Of a stretch of 64,000 nt of DNA, positions 33,927-44,072 are shown piece after piece. The DNA is taken from positions 22,181,001 through 22,245,000 of the forward strand of contig NC_054758.1 of the NCBI RefSeq assembly GCF_018143015.1, given 5' to 3'. Below the pieces are notes generated by a model. The model was not told the DNA's origin and did no database searches. It was given only the letters and a program-made list of their open reading frames with translations. The DNA is from Lytechinus variegatus. Taxonomy: Eukaryota; Echinodermata; Echinoidea; Temnopleuroida; Toxopneustidae. The translations under genes were made by a program, and so were the position numbers. Numbering within the stretch: position 1 is the stretch's first letter; each line of letters begins with the position of its first letter.

Positions 33927-34722
33927 CTTTACGTATATTTCTATATTCCTTGTATCTATTTTTTGAGGGGTCCACATTATACAAGCTTTGCTTTTCAGTG
34001 GACCCCTTCATTCTTGATTCAATTATATCTGATGATATTGATTATATTAATTTTAATTTGACATGTATGTTAATTTATATTTAGATTACTTTCAAATATG
34101 TATTTTTTTTCTTCCAATATTGAATTTTGTTCATGCTATTGTTTATTTAAATTGAATCAATCTATCTTGTACTTATTTGTATCATTTTGAAGAATGAAAA
34201 TAAATTTGAATTTGAATCTGGGCATTCTGAATACATTTGTTTAATGGAATTAACATTACGCAATACACGTAGACAATATGAAGTTGGCAAATCAAACAAT
34301 GTGACCACGCAGCGTGAGCTTAAAATACAGATATGTAGACCATAAAAAGGACATTTTACAGAGCACTTAAATTTGTAAATGAAAAAAAAATAATGAAAGC
34401 ACGATTTCCGAGCTAAAATACGTTTTGTATATTGACTTCAAAACTTGCTCCTTATCAGCTTATTGAGCAAGATATAAATCTCAGCGAACAGGCAATTCTG
34501 GCGCGAAGCGCCAGCAAAAATTTTATATAGTTACATGAAAGATTTTTTTTAAAAAATCTTCCCCTCACATTATTTCATTCACTTGTCTTCCTCCTCTTAT
34601 TTTCCTCTTCTTTTCCCTTTTTCTTTTCTTCTTTCTCCCTTTTTAATTTTTTTTTTGCTCTGCCAATTTTTTCAGGGGGGGGGGGGGCACGTGCCCCCAG
34701 GCCCCCCGTAGCTACGCCACTG
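32791..34722. repeat. Composite GCGAGCGCGAAGCGCGAGC array, interrupted by a LINE tail
   Basis: The left part (GCGGATCCGACTTTCGCCAATA, 32881-32902) matches the repeat starting at 63768. Units with cores lie at 33019, 33135, 33249, 33484, then 34297 and 34499, about 110 bp apart. The right end is a G12 run, GTGCCCCCAGGCCCCC and TACGCCACTG. The array is split by a LINE fragment at 33560-34218. Confidence 0.75.
33560..34218 (+). mobile_element. LINE 3' end inserted in the array
   Basis: WNKLPLAIRQSPTIKSFKKS and a stop at 33786 mark an RT C-terminus. A GAGCGCTTTGGG...AAAGCGCGTTACAAA + (ATT)n tail follows. Next comes a second UTR-like part with hairpin GGGGTCCAC...ACAAGCTTTGCTTTT...GTGGACCCC (33966-34007) and a (TTTGAA)n end. 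Array sequence resumes at 34219. Flanks CTGGATAACTTAAGTACATT and CTGGGCATTCTGAATACATT look like a diverged target duplication. Possibly two LINE tails joined. Confidence 0.6.
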
Positions 34723-35279
34723 ATGATACAAGCTCCTCCAAACGTTATTCCAACCCTTCATTATCAATACCTTCTGAGAAGTTTATGATAATAAAGAATG
34801 AAAAGAAAGAAACCTTATCTCATTTTGTTCATTGTAATAGTGATTAAGAAACAAAACGTGCGGGGCATTTCATTTCTGAAATTTGACCCTTATTTTTCCG
34901 CAATGTCATAGCGTCCAAGAGACTTTCCATTATTCATTTTTTTTGATGAACTTCATTCATATTGCAATCACAATTAAGATAATTAAACGGTGAGATTTAA
35001 AGCGTGATTCGCTGCAGCACCCGATCACTTGAAATCGATTTAACGCAAAAATGTCAATCGAGAACGCAATCAAGATTATATGACGTCATAATAGATGTCT
35101 GTTTTGGGGTACGAGATAACAAGAGTACACTCCATCTTTTGTTTATTTCATGTTAAAATATACGTTTTTACTGCAGAGGATCATTATTTACAAAAAGTTG
35201 CATGGAAGCGCCCAAGATTAATGTAGTTTGTCTCCATAGATATTATGCAGATGCATTTTTTTATTATTTATTTATTATT
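34723..35279. other. Non-coding stretch
   Basis: Nothing recognised. Confidence 0.4.
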
Positions 35280-35490
35280 ATCCCACCGCAGCACTAGCGT
35301 CCTTTGGCAAGGCGTTTATCTACATTTGCCACTCTTGACCCAGGTGTAGTAAATGGGTACCCGGTAGGAAAATGCTCGATGCGCCCGATCAGGGTAGCCG
35401 TGCTAAAGCCGGGGTAATAGTATGCAGCGCTTAGAGACATTTGTATTAAGCGCTATATAATTGTTGCATATTATTATTATTATTTTATAA
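35280..35490 (+). mobile_element. SINE, 5'-truncated
   Basis: Body CCTTTGGCAAGGCGTTTATC, CTTGACCCAGGTGTAG, GGGTACCCGGTAGG, then GCTAAAGCCGGGGTAATAG, GCGCTTAGAGAC...AAGCGCTATATAATT and (ATT)n. The tRNA-like head is missing. Confidence 0.8.
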
Positions 35491-36099
35491 ATAAATGCAG
35501 ATGCATTTATTAGGCCTGTTTCACGATTTTCCAAAAGTGAGAGCATTAAACAGAAAAGTTGGACAAGCAAAAAAAAAAAGAAGAAGAAACTGCGGTCCTT
35601 CTATCTTGTTTATTGCCGGAAAAATTGACAACGAATATAGAGTTTTTATTAATTGAAGATTTTTTCTGTGCCTCTCAAGAGGGGGGGGGGGGCACCTACC
35701 TACCTGTATGTGGTGGGCCTAGTTGTTTAGAAGTTATCTCTAGAACAAACTTTTGTGTAGAATATTAAACAGCATTTCGTGGTATTGACTGCGGTACGGC
35801 CCTATGGAAGCTAGGCCCCACAGAAACTTGACTACGTACCTTGTTTTTTTTTCATATAAAGTCCCGTTATAATTTGTGGTTCATTGAATCTCGGTGGGAG
35901 TGAGCGAGGGGGACGGCGCCACTGACATTAAGCATCGCAGTCATGATGCAGTCCAGGCTATATAGGAGGCATGGTCTTTTTTTCATATATACGATATGGC
36001 CGCCAAAATATGCAAATTACCCATGAAAATCATATAATTGCCTCTACAAATCGTATATCCTATAGTAAGCACTTTTAGTATGCGTGAACAGTATTATCC
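35491..36099. other. Non-coding stretch
   Basis: GGACAAGCAAAAAAAAAAAG near 35556 and a G12 run at 35681 belong to the G-run repeat type. No gene. Confidence 0.4.
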
Positions 36100-36680
36100 A
36101 AACAATAATATTGATGCAAGTGTGAAATCCCAGCTGAACTTTTTGATATTCAGACGTTGAATTTGGGAAGTCTGTAAGCACTTTTGATAATCAATAACTG
36201 AATGGGTATCTATCTCAATTTATTATGCAAGCGCAATGCGCTAATCGAACATTTTATTTCGACTTTAAACTTGACATTCTAAGCACATTTTGTAACCATG
36301 AAAATGATGGGTATATATCTAAACAATTGTGCGAGCGCAAAGCACGAGCTGAAAAAGATGATATTCTGACCTAAAACTTTGACATTCGAGTAAGAATTTT
36401 GGGATATCATGAACAGGATGAGTAAAAAGAGTTAATGCGAGCGCGATCTGAAAATCTTTGATATTTCGACCCAAAGTTTGACATTCTAAGCACTTAAATC
36501 ATCTAACTATGAAAAGTTCGATCGTCACCTTACTAAACAATCTATGCGAACGCGAAGAGCAATTAAAATTGTTGATATTCTGACCTCAAATTTAGACTTT
36601 CTCAGCACTTTTGGTGATCATAACAGGATGGGCATTTAACCATGCATTTGAAGCGAGCACGAGCGCCAACCTCATGTGAA
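36100..36680. repeat. GCGAGCGCAAAGCACGAGC array, decayed
   Basis: Units near 36225, 36330, 36437, 36545 and 36645 have degenerate GCGAGCGCGAAGC cores followed by GATATTCTGACC...TTTGACATTCTAAGCAC. Period about 105-110 bp. Confidence 0.7.
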
Positions 36681-36800
36681 ACGAGAATTTGGCGCGACCT
36701 ACCTGTCAAACATCGAATTGGCGCCCGAAAGGTCTAATATGAATTTTGCGACCCTCTAGGTTGAACATGAATTTGGCGCCTCAGGACAAACATCAAATTG
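36681..36800. repeat. GAACATGAATTTGGCGC minisatellite, left part
   Basis: Units of the type GAACATCAAATTGGCGCCC repeat every ~35 bp. The series resumes at 37654-37745 (CAAATTGGCGCTCC, GAACATCAATCCGTCGC, GAACATTAAATCGGC), so the foldback element between them is an insertion. Confidence 0.65.
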
Positions 36801-37653
36801 AGGTCCGTGAAGTTAGTTACTTATTCCTTATTACTTATTCCTTATTCGAAATGTGAAGTTAGTTACTTATTCCTTATTACTTATTCCTTATTCAAAATAT
36901 GAAGTTAGTTACTTGTTACTTATTCGAAATACGTAGTTACTTTTCGAAATACCCAGTTACTTATTCAAAATACGCAGTTACTTAATATTCAAAATAAGCA
37001 GTTACTTATTCGAAATACGCAGTTACTTATTCGAAATACCCAGTTACTTATTCAAAATACGCAGTTACTTATTCGACTTATTCAAACACAGAGTTACTTA
37101 TTCGAAATAAGTAACTGGGTATTTCGAATAAGTAACTGCGTATTTCGAATAAGTAACCGCTTATTTCGAATAAGTAACTGGGTATTTTGAATAAGTAACT
37201 GTGTATTTTGAATAAGTAACTGCGTATTTCGAATAAGTAACTGGGTATTTTGAATAAGTAACTGCGTATTTCGAATAAGTAACTGGGTATTTTGAATAAG
37301 TAACTGCGTATTTCGAATAAGTAACTGCTTTTTTTGAATAAGTAACTGGGTATTTTGAATAAGTAACTGGGTATTTTGAATAAGTAACTGCGTATTTCAA
37401 ATAAGTAACTGGGTATTTCGAATAAGTAACTAGGTATTTCGAATAAGTAACTGCGTATTTTGAATAAGTAACTGCTTATTTCGAATAAGTAACTGCGTAT
37501 TTCGAATAAGTAACAAGTAACTAACTTCATATTTTGAATAAGGAATAAGTAACTAAATTCACATTTTGAATAAGTAATAAGGAATAAGTAACTAACTTCA
37601 CATTTCGAATAAGGAATAAGTAATATGGAATAAGTAAATAACTTCACGGACCT
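36801..37653. mobile_element. 853-bp foldback element built from a 21-bp repeat, 9-bp target duplication
   Basis: Ends AGGTCCGTGAAGTTAG and AACTTCACGGACCT are inverted repeats. It is flanked by ATCAAATTG on both sides (36792-36800 and 37654-37662). The left arm is built of GCAGTTACTTATTCGAAATAC-type units; the right arm (about 20 units) is the reverse complement. Subterminal arms carry TTACTTATTCCTTATT and its mirror. The 21-bp period keeps all frames open, which produces a spurious 189-codon frame. A 9-bp duplication with long inverted repeats fits Mutator-type transposition (inference). Confidence 0.85.
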
Positions 37654-37662
37654 ATCAAATTG

Positions 37663-38132
37663 GCGCTCCTATGTCGAACATCAATCCGTCGCTCCCCCCC
37701 CCAGTTCGAACATTAAATCGGCACCCCTTCCCTCTTCTTTTTTTCTCGACGTTCTCTTTTCCTTTTCCTCCTTTTTCTTCTCCCCATTTTCTTTTCCTCT
37801 CTATTCTTTTTTTTGGCGCCCCCCTTTCGCCTCTCCGGGAAGCCCGGGCCCCGAAAGCACCCCCCTAGAATACGCGCATGACCCCGAGGCTCCTTCTTAA
37901 ATATGATGCACTGTAATCTCTTCTTGCATGTCTTGTATTACCTTCATAACCATATTGATAAGGAAGTGATAATTACAGCAATGCAATGAATATCTTTAGA
38001 GTGTGCCTGGATTTGAAAGGGTATTGAGAATTCACGAATAACTCAAGTTGTTACCCCAAGCAGACGCGTGACTTCCAAGCGCTCTCGATGATGCGTGGTT
38101 GAGATTAATTACAACATCGAGGAGTACCGCAT
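37663..38132. other. Minisatellite remainder and GPCR 2 upstream region
   Basis: 37663-37745 continues the interrupted minisatellite. 37740-37810 is pyrimidine-rich. From 37870 to 38132 nothing is recognised apart from the promoter site listed separately. Confidence 0.5.
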
Positions 38133-38138
38133 TATAAA
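38133..38138 (+). promoter_or_regulatory. Candidate TATA box of GPCR 2
   Basis: TATAAA lies 76 bp upstream of the ATG. A start of transcription about 30 bp downstream would give a 5' leader of roughly 50 nt. Position and sequence only; not tested. Confidence 0.4.
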
Positions 38139-38213
38139 GATCAGGACGAAGTTGTCATCAAATCATTTGAGTAGGTGTTGACTGTTGTTAAAGCTTTCAT
38201 CGTAGAAGGAGAA

Positions 38214-39824
38214 ATGGAAGAAAACGCAGCATTTGGGGCAATCTGGCATAATGACACTGAAACTCTGCTCAACGAGGACACCTTGCCATCATATGAAAGT
38301 GAGGAATCTACTTTTTATCCAGATATAGAGAATATAATTGCAGCAATTCTTTACATAGTTATCGCTGTTATTGGGATAGTTGGGAATTCAATGGTTCTTT
38401 TGGCAGTTAGTATGTCAAGACGCCTGCAAACTAGAGCTAACGCCTTCGTGGCTGCCTTGAGTGTAAGTGACTTCATCACTAGCCTAACCTTACCCGTTCA
38501 GAGTGCTGCGTTGATGGGAATGTGGTCGCGTATATTCTTCTTCTTTTGCTCCATCGCTTCAGCTTCTTTTTACATTTTCATAGGATCTAACGTCCACATT
38601 CTGGCAGCTATTGCGTTCAATCGATACATCCACATCACCAAACATAGCCACGTCTACAGGAAGCATTTTCAGAAGAAGCGAGTCATCCTTATGATAATCA
38701 TCTCTTTCCTCTCACCATTTTCCATCATAGGCCTTGGGCATGCCTTCGGTGGCGCCAAGAGTGGAATATGCCCACCCAAACAGTCAAGGGTCAACACTTG
38801 TACGGTCTCTGGACGGACATTCGATTACGCAATCGCATCCATAATCGTTTTTTTCGTGACAATCACCTTAGTATTCTACATCCTGATCTACGTTCACGTT
38901 AAGAATCACTTTCGTTCGGTCGCTGTCAAGATTTCGTGCGAGGACGATATCAGCGTGATCTACAGAGGTAGCATATCGGCGCCACGCACCGCCATATCCC
39001 AATCATGTAGTGAGGTGTCTGATGAAGGTTCTCAGGGTGGTAACGTAGAACTGCCAAAGATAATGTCCCGGAATACCTTGCACCCATCCTCAGCCAAACG
39101 TATCCGACAAAGGGTGACAGGTACCCAAATCTTTATTGAGCCCCAAAATGAAAGCCTCGGAACATCGATGGGTGGCCATTTGGACGTCCCTTCTACCTCA
39201 TCTCTTAATCCTTCCGCCCTTGAAGGAAAAATGGAAAATCAGGAACGCCAGCATACATGGCTAAAACACGATGGAAGCTGCCAGGCACCGATTGCCCGTT
39301 TCTCGAGGTCAAGTGATAAAACTCCCAATGAAAGCAACGATCAAGGACAGCACCTAAACAGACAATGTCCTGGGGAATCTCCTGAAATCGAAGTGTACTA
39401 CAAACCAAGGTCAACAACAAGTGCATTACACAGTTCTCCTCCTTCACCGGCCACATCGCCTGTTAGAATAATGAAAACTCGCCCCAAAGCGAGGGAAACA
39501 CGGAATTACAACTTCTTGCGTTTCGGCAAAAGTGACGTGGAGTCGAAAATTACAATTAACATGTTCTTGGTTGTGGTGGCATTTCTTACTTGCCTCAGCC
39601 CCACTATCATTTTTCTTTGTGTTGTCCACTCATTTAGCAATGTAGGTTGTACAATTAGTGAGGCTTACGTTTTGATCATTCTAAGTGCTAATTGCTGTAT
39701 AAACCCAATCATTTACGGCTGGCGCCATCCTCTCTTTCGAAAGGTTTTTATTTGCATCCTACGTAGAAAATTTGATGAAATTGAGCATCCCTCAGCGTGG
39801 TTACGCAGGATGTTAGGATATTAA
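38214..39824 (+). CDS. Class A GPCR, intronless, NRY type with long third intracellular loop
   Basis: 536 aa. An in-frame TAG at 38172-38174 makes the ATG at 38214 (GAAATGG) the first in-frame start. N-glycosylation site NDT at residue 13. TM1 ~41-66 with GN (57-58); TM2 ~76-100 with SVSDF (Asp86); TM3 ~112-135 ending in NRY (136-138). TM4 ~156-175; ECL2 with Cys186/Cys196; TM5 ~204-228; a Ser/Pro-rich loop of ~215 residues. TM6 ~446-470 with CLSP in place of CWxP; TM7 ~484-502 with NPIIY (497-501); a short basic tail. The motifs resemble melatonin/GPR84-like receptors, which are numerous in sea urchins; ligand unknown. Plasma membrane, G-protein signalling. Possible ATTAAA signal at 39989. 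Confidence 0.88.
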   Translation: MEENAAFGAIWHNDTETLLNEDTLPSYESEESTFYPDIENIIAAILYIVIAVIGIVGNSMVLLAVSMSRRLQTRANAFVAALSVSDFITSLTLPVQSAALMGMWSRIFFFFCSIASASFYIFIGSNVHILAAIAFNRYIHITKHSHVYRKHFQKKRVILMIIISFLSPFSIIGLGHAFGGAKSGICPPKQSRVNTCTVSGRTFDYAIASIIVFFVTITLVFYILIYVHVKNHFRSVAVKISCEDDISVIYRGSISAPRTAISQSCSEVSDEGSQGGNVELPKIMSRNTLHPSSAKRIRQRVTGTQIFIEPQNESLGTSMGGHLDVPSTSSLNPSALEGKMENQERQHTWLKHDGSCQAPIARFSRSSDKTPNESNDQGQHLNRQCPGESPEIEVYYKPRSTTSALHSSPPSPATSPVRIMKTRPKARETRNYNFLRFGKSDVESKITINMFLVVVAFLTCLSPTIIFLCVVHSFSNVGCTISEAYVLIILSANCCINPIIYGWRHPLFRKVFICILRRKFDEIEHPSAWLRRMLGY

Positions 39825-40081
39825 TACAAAGCTTTAAAATAACACAACTGTGTTGTTCCTTGTCTAATTTTGATGTAGATTTTCGCGGTTTGTTTCTCTA
39901 GTTTTCCTTTATTTATTCAAATCATATCATCTTCAGCCTGGATAACCTCTTTAATATGCTTCACTAGTTAAGGTCCCAAGAAGGACTAATTAAAGACAAT
40001 TTCATTAGTGGGCATTCAAAAGTCATTGTGGGTTGTGCATTCTGACCATAACTCGAGTGAAAGGCTTGCACAACAGCGATA
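39825..40081. other. GPCR 2 downstream region
   Basis: Contains ATTAAA at 39989-39994 as the nearest poly(A)-like hexamer. Otherwise nothing recognised. Confidence 0.35.
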
Positions 40082-40085
40082 TTAA

Positions 40086-40330
40086 AGGGATGCTCCAGGA
40101 TGAAAATATTTGTTTCTGAATATTTAGAAACAGAGCTAAAATGCTGAAATTTTCATCAAAATCTGTTGACAAATAGCGAAGTTATGGCATTTTAAAGATT
40201 TGCATTATTCCGGTGAAACAGTTCTAGGCCTCATGAATATTCAATGAGCAAACTGATGATGTCATATCCCATCTTGTTCTCCTGTATTTTATTATAATAA
40301 ATTAGGTTTATTCAAATTGTTTCCTTTAAG
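40086..40330. mobile_element. Left half of TTAA-flanked MITE
   Basis: TTAA (40082-40085) then AGGGATGCTCCAGGATG. The interior has TTTTCATCAAAATCTGTTG, GAAGTTATGGCATTTTAAAG and GATGATGTCATATCCC, shared with the 17234 element. The right arm is replaced by a SINE. Confidence 0.65.
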
Positions 40331-40332
40331 AT

Positions 40333-40450
40333 GTGATTGGTGAAGCGGTTCTTACTCTCGCCTTGCAGTCAAAGGTCGTGTGTTCGAATCCCACAATGGC
40401 ATAGCGGACTTTGGCAAGGCGTTAATCCACACTTTGCCACTCTCACTCAT
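40333..40450 (+). mobile_element. SINE 5' fragment (tRNA-like head)
   Basis: GATTGGTGAAGCGGTTCTTA (A-box region), GTGTGTTCGAATCCCAC (B box), then GACTTTGGCAAGGCGTTAATCC. Truncated after the CACTCTCACTC segment. Confidence 0.6.
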
Positions 40451-40644
40451 ATCATTTGGCTCTCAAATCATTCATCATTATCTAGGAAGTATAAATAGAT
40501 GATTGTCTTCACCATCAATGAATCAGGAGCAGAGTAAACATAAGAAACATACAACTTGATAATGATTTTGACACTTTGGCTTCCCATAATTTTAGCACAG
40601 AGTTAGACCATGGTGGAAGTTAAACCCAACTTCAGAATACGGGC
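40451..40644. mobile_element. Right half of CCCGTATTCTGAA MITE
   Basis: Ends GTTAGACCATGG...AACTTCAGAATACGGGC, matching the right end of the 12231 element. The left end is not present. Confidence 0.55.
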
Positions 40645-40881
40645 AGATGGGTTTAGTTAAGTTAAATATGAGTATCTGCTTTAACAGACAGAGTTGATGT
40701 CTAGTCTTTACTCTAGACATGATTTTGAATGATTAAAATGTCAAATTGAATATGTGTTAAGGGATTGAAAATGCTCCATTAACATGCAGGCGATATTGCC
40801 GCCGAAATATTAGAAAAGGGACGTCGACGACGCCCTCTTTCCGACGCTCTTTTCTGGTCGCTGGTAACATGGGTAAGATCC

Positions 40882-41000
40882 GGTGTGTTGGCTCAGTTGG
40901 TAGAGCGTCCGTCTCACAACCGGGAGGTCGGGAGTTAATAAAAACCCGGACGCTTCAGACCAAAAGACGTTAAAAGCCAGGGAGTGGGGGAGGGGCACTT
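40882..41000 (+). mobile_element. tRNA-Val-like SINE head
   Basis: GTTGGCTCAGTTGGTAGAGC is an A box and CGTCTCACAACCGGG resembles a Val (CAC) anticodon arm. The B box is broken by an insertion (GGGAGTTAATAAAAACCC) and the acceptor stem is lost. It is followed by AAAGACGTTAAAAGCCAGGG, a string typical of SINE bodies. Not a working tRNA gene. Confidence 0.55.
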
Positions 41001-41006
41001 CCATTT

Positions 41007-41493
41007 AGTGGATACCATGCGCGACCATGCGGTCTCGAAAAGCACCCTAAACACGTATTTTCCATATACTGAAAAATGCACCCCTTAACAAGTATTGGCG
41101 TCTAAAGCCATATACCCTTAACAAGTATTGGAAACAAAACGATACTCTTTGCAAGTATTCCCTGAATTGAACTCCTAAACAAGTACAGCGATATTTCAAT
41201 AGACGTTGGTCATGTTGGTCGTCGGTTTTACCTCGCTGGGTAGTACAGCCCCATCTCCGACACCTCGCGCAAATCACACTCTAAACAGGTAGTGTTGACT
41301 CTTATATTGGGGCAAAAAATACATCCTTTGAAACATTATAGTCTTAATTCATCATACCCTGGCGAAAATAGATACACCTTTTCATTATTTCAGTGTTTTT
41401 GACACCCTTGTTACGTTACATACGTAACGTGCCTTATCTTAAAAAAGACATCCTTTTTACGTGTTTTGTTTTTGGTCGCGCATGGTATCCACT
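41007..41493. mobile_element. 487-bp element with perfect 21-bp terminal inverted repeats
   Basis: Both ends begin AGTGGATACCATGCGCGACC (21/21 bases complementary). Inner AAACACG and CGTGTTTTG continue the symmetry. The interior has four AACAAGTATTGG-like strings at about 50-bp spacing (41087-41185). No ORF of interest. Superfamily not identified. Confidence 0.8.
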
Positions 41494-42051
41494 CGCTGCT
41501 ACCAGCAGGCCTGTTTTCGTCGATCTGGCGCTTTACAGCGGCTGCCGGGCCCACGATCAAAATGGGCAAAGCAACTTTTAGGAGTAGTTCATTTTATTTC
41601 GAACTGTACAATACAGATATTTTTTTGTTGTTGAGATGACACGGTATCTATCTTAACATGTATGTCACGGAGTAAGGAGAAAAACGTTATCATGTTACAT
41701 TATTGAATCTGTAAATAAATATAGGCATTGCGCACAATATTTTCACCAGTCAGGGTAACGCTCAAAATGAAAGCAAGGGAGAATAGTATGATATTTTAAA
41801 AAGGTCTCTTTCATGTTTGTTGTTCAACAGTTGAAACAACCATGCTTAATTCATTTAGAATTGAAATATTGACATTATTTAAGATTTTCAACACAATGTT
41901 TATCACCGCTTAAACAACTACTGTAAAGCTCATTTAGCATGTTTAGTAAACAACGTTTTCACTGTTCACAATGTGTGAGTGTCAGAACCACTTTACCACG
42001 CTCTTTGTATTGTCCTATGAGATGGCATTCCCACACACCCTCACAAACAGG

Positions 42052-42060
<9 letters not shown>
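41494..42060. other. Non-coding stretch
   Basis: Nothing recognised before the CA repeat at 42063. Confidence 0.4.
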
Positions 42061-42097
<37 letters not shown>

Positions 42098-44072
42098 TTG
42101 TCCTACACCTGCTCACGTAGACAGTCTGCGACCAGTTGCACTAACAGACACGTTTGCCAAGGTAGCAGAGCACTTTGTTGCTAGGGATGTTCTTCAATCA
42201 ATGATGCCTAGGATGGATCCTGCTCAGTTTGATAACCTAAAGGGTGTTTCTACTAGTCACTGTTTGATTGACATTCTGCATATCCTCCACAGTCAAGGGT
42301 GGTTCAGCCTCTACAGTCCTCGTCACCGATTTTTCTAAAGCTTTCGATCGAGTGGATCATACAGTAGCGATCAACAAACTGCTAGACATGGGCGTGCAGG
42401 GCAGTCATGTGGCGTGGATCGAGAACTTTCTTTCAGAGCGCCATCAAAGGGTGAAATACAAAGGAGCTCTATCGAATTGGTGCATCACTTCAGCGGGCGT
42501 GACCCAGGGCACGAAATTAGGCCCGGTTGTGTTTCTGGCATTGGTCAACGACGCTGCAACCAATGAACTCAGTTTATCAAGGACCAATGACATATGTGTG
42601 GATCATTTCAAATATGTGGATGACCTTACCTTTGTTGAGACCCGTCCTGTGAGAGCACCGTCAACACTCTTGTCTGCACTTACTGAATTACATGAATGGT
42701 CAACCGCAAATGGAATGCGTTTGAATTTACAAAAGTGTTTCACAATGGACATAAGTTTTTGTAGAAATGTACCAAACCCGACGGTGCTCTCACTCCATGA
42801 TGTGTCTCTTCATCGTAGCAATACTTTGAAATTACTTGGTGTCTATATCCAGTCTGATTTGAAATGGTCTACACATGTTGAATATATGGTCAAGCGTGCA
42901 AATAGTCGTTTGTATGTTCTTCGCACTTTGAAATATCATAGTCTGTCATTTCAGGACCTTATAGTTGTATATACTAGTTTCGTGAGACCAGTTGTTGAAT
43001 ATGCTGTACATGTATGGTCAGGAGCACTAACAAAACAACAAGTACAAGTCATCGAACGTATTCAGAAACGTGCACTTAGAATCATTTTTGGAGCAGCATA
43101 TTCTTCATATGAGCATGCTTTACTCCAGTCAAAACTGATGTCTCTTGAAGATAGACGGATCAAACTCTGTCTTGCGTTCGCGAAGTCTATGCTAATCCCC
43201 ACGTCTAAACTGCATCATCTTCTACCTCAAAATAGGACTTGTCAATATCAGACCTGAAGCTCGACTGGAATAGTAGAGATGCGATGTCGAACTTCACGAT
43301 ATAAAAATAGCCCCTTGCCCTCTTTGATTCGTCACCTAAACTCTAAAAGAATTGATTACAAGGAGTAGTTTTGTTTATATATCTTCCCCTATCGTTACAT
43401 GTATAATAATATCAAGCTATTCAACATTCATTGGACTCTTTAAATAGGATATCATTAAAAGATTGTTGCTTTTTGTAAAATGCAGATTATATGTACATAA
43501 TAATTCTAATGTTGAGCTCTCTTTATGTTGGAGAACTCAAGTTTCATTTCATCTCATTTTACTGTGTTAATCAAAATATTTTTCTTCCATATGAGCAATT
43601 ATTCACTGATATCTAGTCGTGAACTTAATATTTTAATTGAAATCACAAAAATCTGCCAAAATATGTATCATTGCAAGTATGTATGAAAACATGTGACCTA
43701 ATTGCTTTTTCGCCCTTTTTTCTCAGCTTCCCTTTCACTATCAATTTCTTCTCTTCTCTCTCCCCCTCTCTGCTTCTCTTCTCTCTTCAACTATTTCTAT
43801 TCATTTCTGCTTTCCATTTCATTTCCTGTATCCACTCATTAATACATGTATTTTGAATATTTTCCATTTTTGTTTCATTTATCAGTGAGTATTGATTTGA
43901 ATTTCTTTATGAAATACTTTGTTACACATATGTCTATATTGAAATTTGCCGTAGTACTATAAGTTATTTTTACCTTGTTATTGATGATTTTGTTTGAAAT
44001 GTAAACTTTCGCAATTCGGCTTTGGCTGCAAAGAAAGTATTTTTTAATAAACCATTTTGAATTGAATTGAAT
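42061..44072 (+). pseudogene. LINE reverse transcriptase, 5'-truncated
   Basis: After a (CA)n tract (42063-42094) a frame reads LRPVALTDTFAKVAEHFVAR. It shifts near 42290 into an open frame to 43256 with TDFSKAFDRVDH, AGVTQGTKLGPVVF, the YVDDLTF catalytic motif, LGVYIQSDLKWSTHV and FVRPVVEYAVHVWSGAL. Endonuclease is missing. The 3' UTR ends near 44072 in a TTGAATTGAATTGAATTG tail. It differs in sequence from the 25-kb LINE and belongs to another lineage. Confidence 0.85.

Noticed and set aside
37078..37647. 189-codon frame of repeated SYLFEIR / SYLFKIP units (- strand)
   Set aside because: The 21-bp repeat equals seven codons, so every frame stays open. It lies wholly inside the foldback element and has no start context or homology.
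36801..37653. CRISPR-like look of regular 21-bp repeats
   Set aside because: No unique spacers, inverted arrangement, and the genome is eukaryotic.
38175..38213. Upstream extension of GPCR 2
   Set aside because: It would need a GTG start; the in-frame TAG directly upstream and the good ATG at 38214 favour the shorter form.
39205..39629. Minus-strand frames within GPCR 2
   Set aside because: Antisense to a well-supported receptor; no homology.
40884..40952. Functional tRNA-Val gene
   Set aside because: The T-loop region is disrupted by AATAAAAA and the acceptor stem is lost; SINE body sequence follows.
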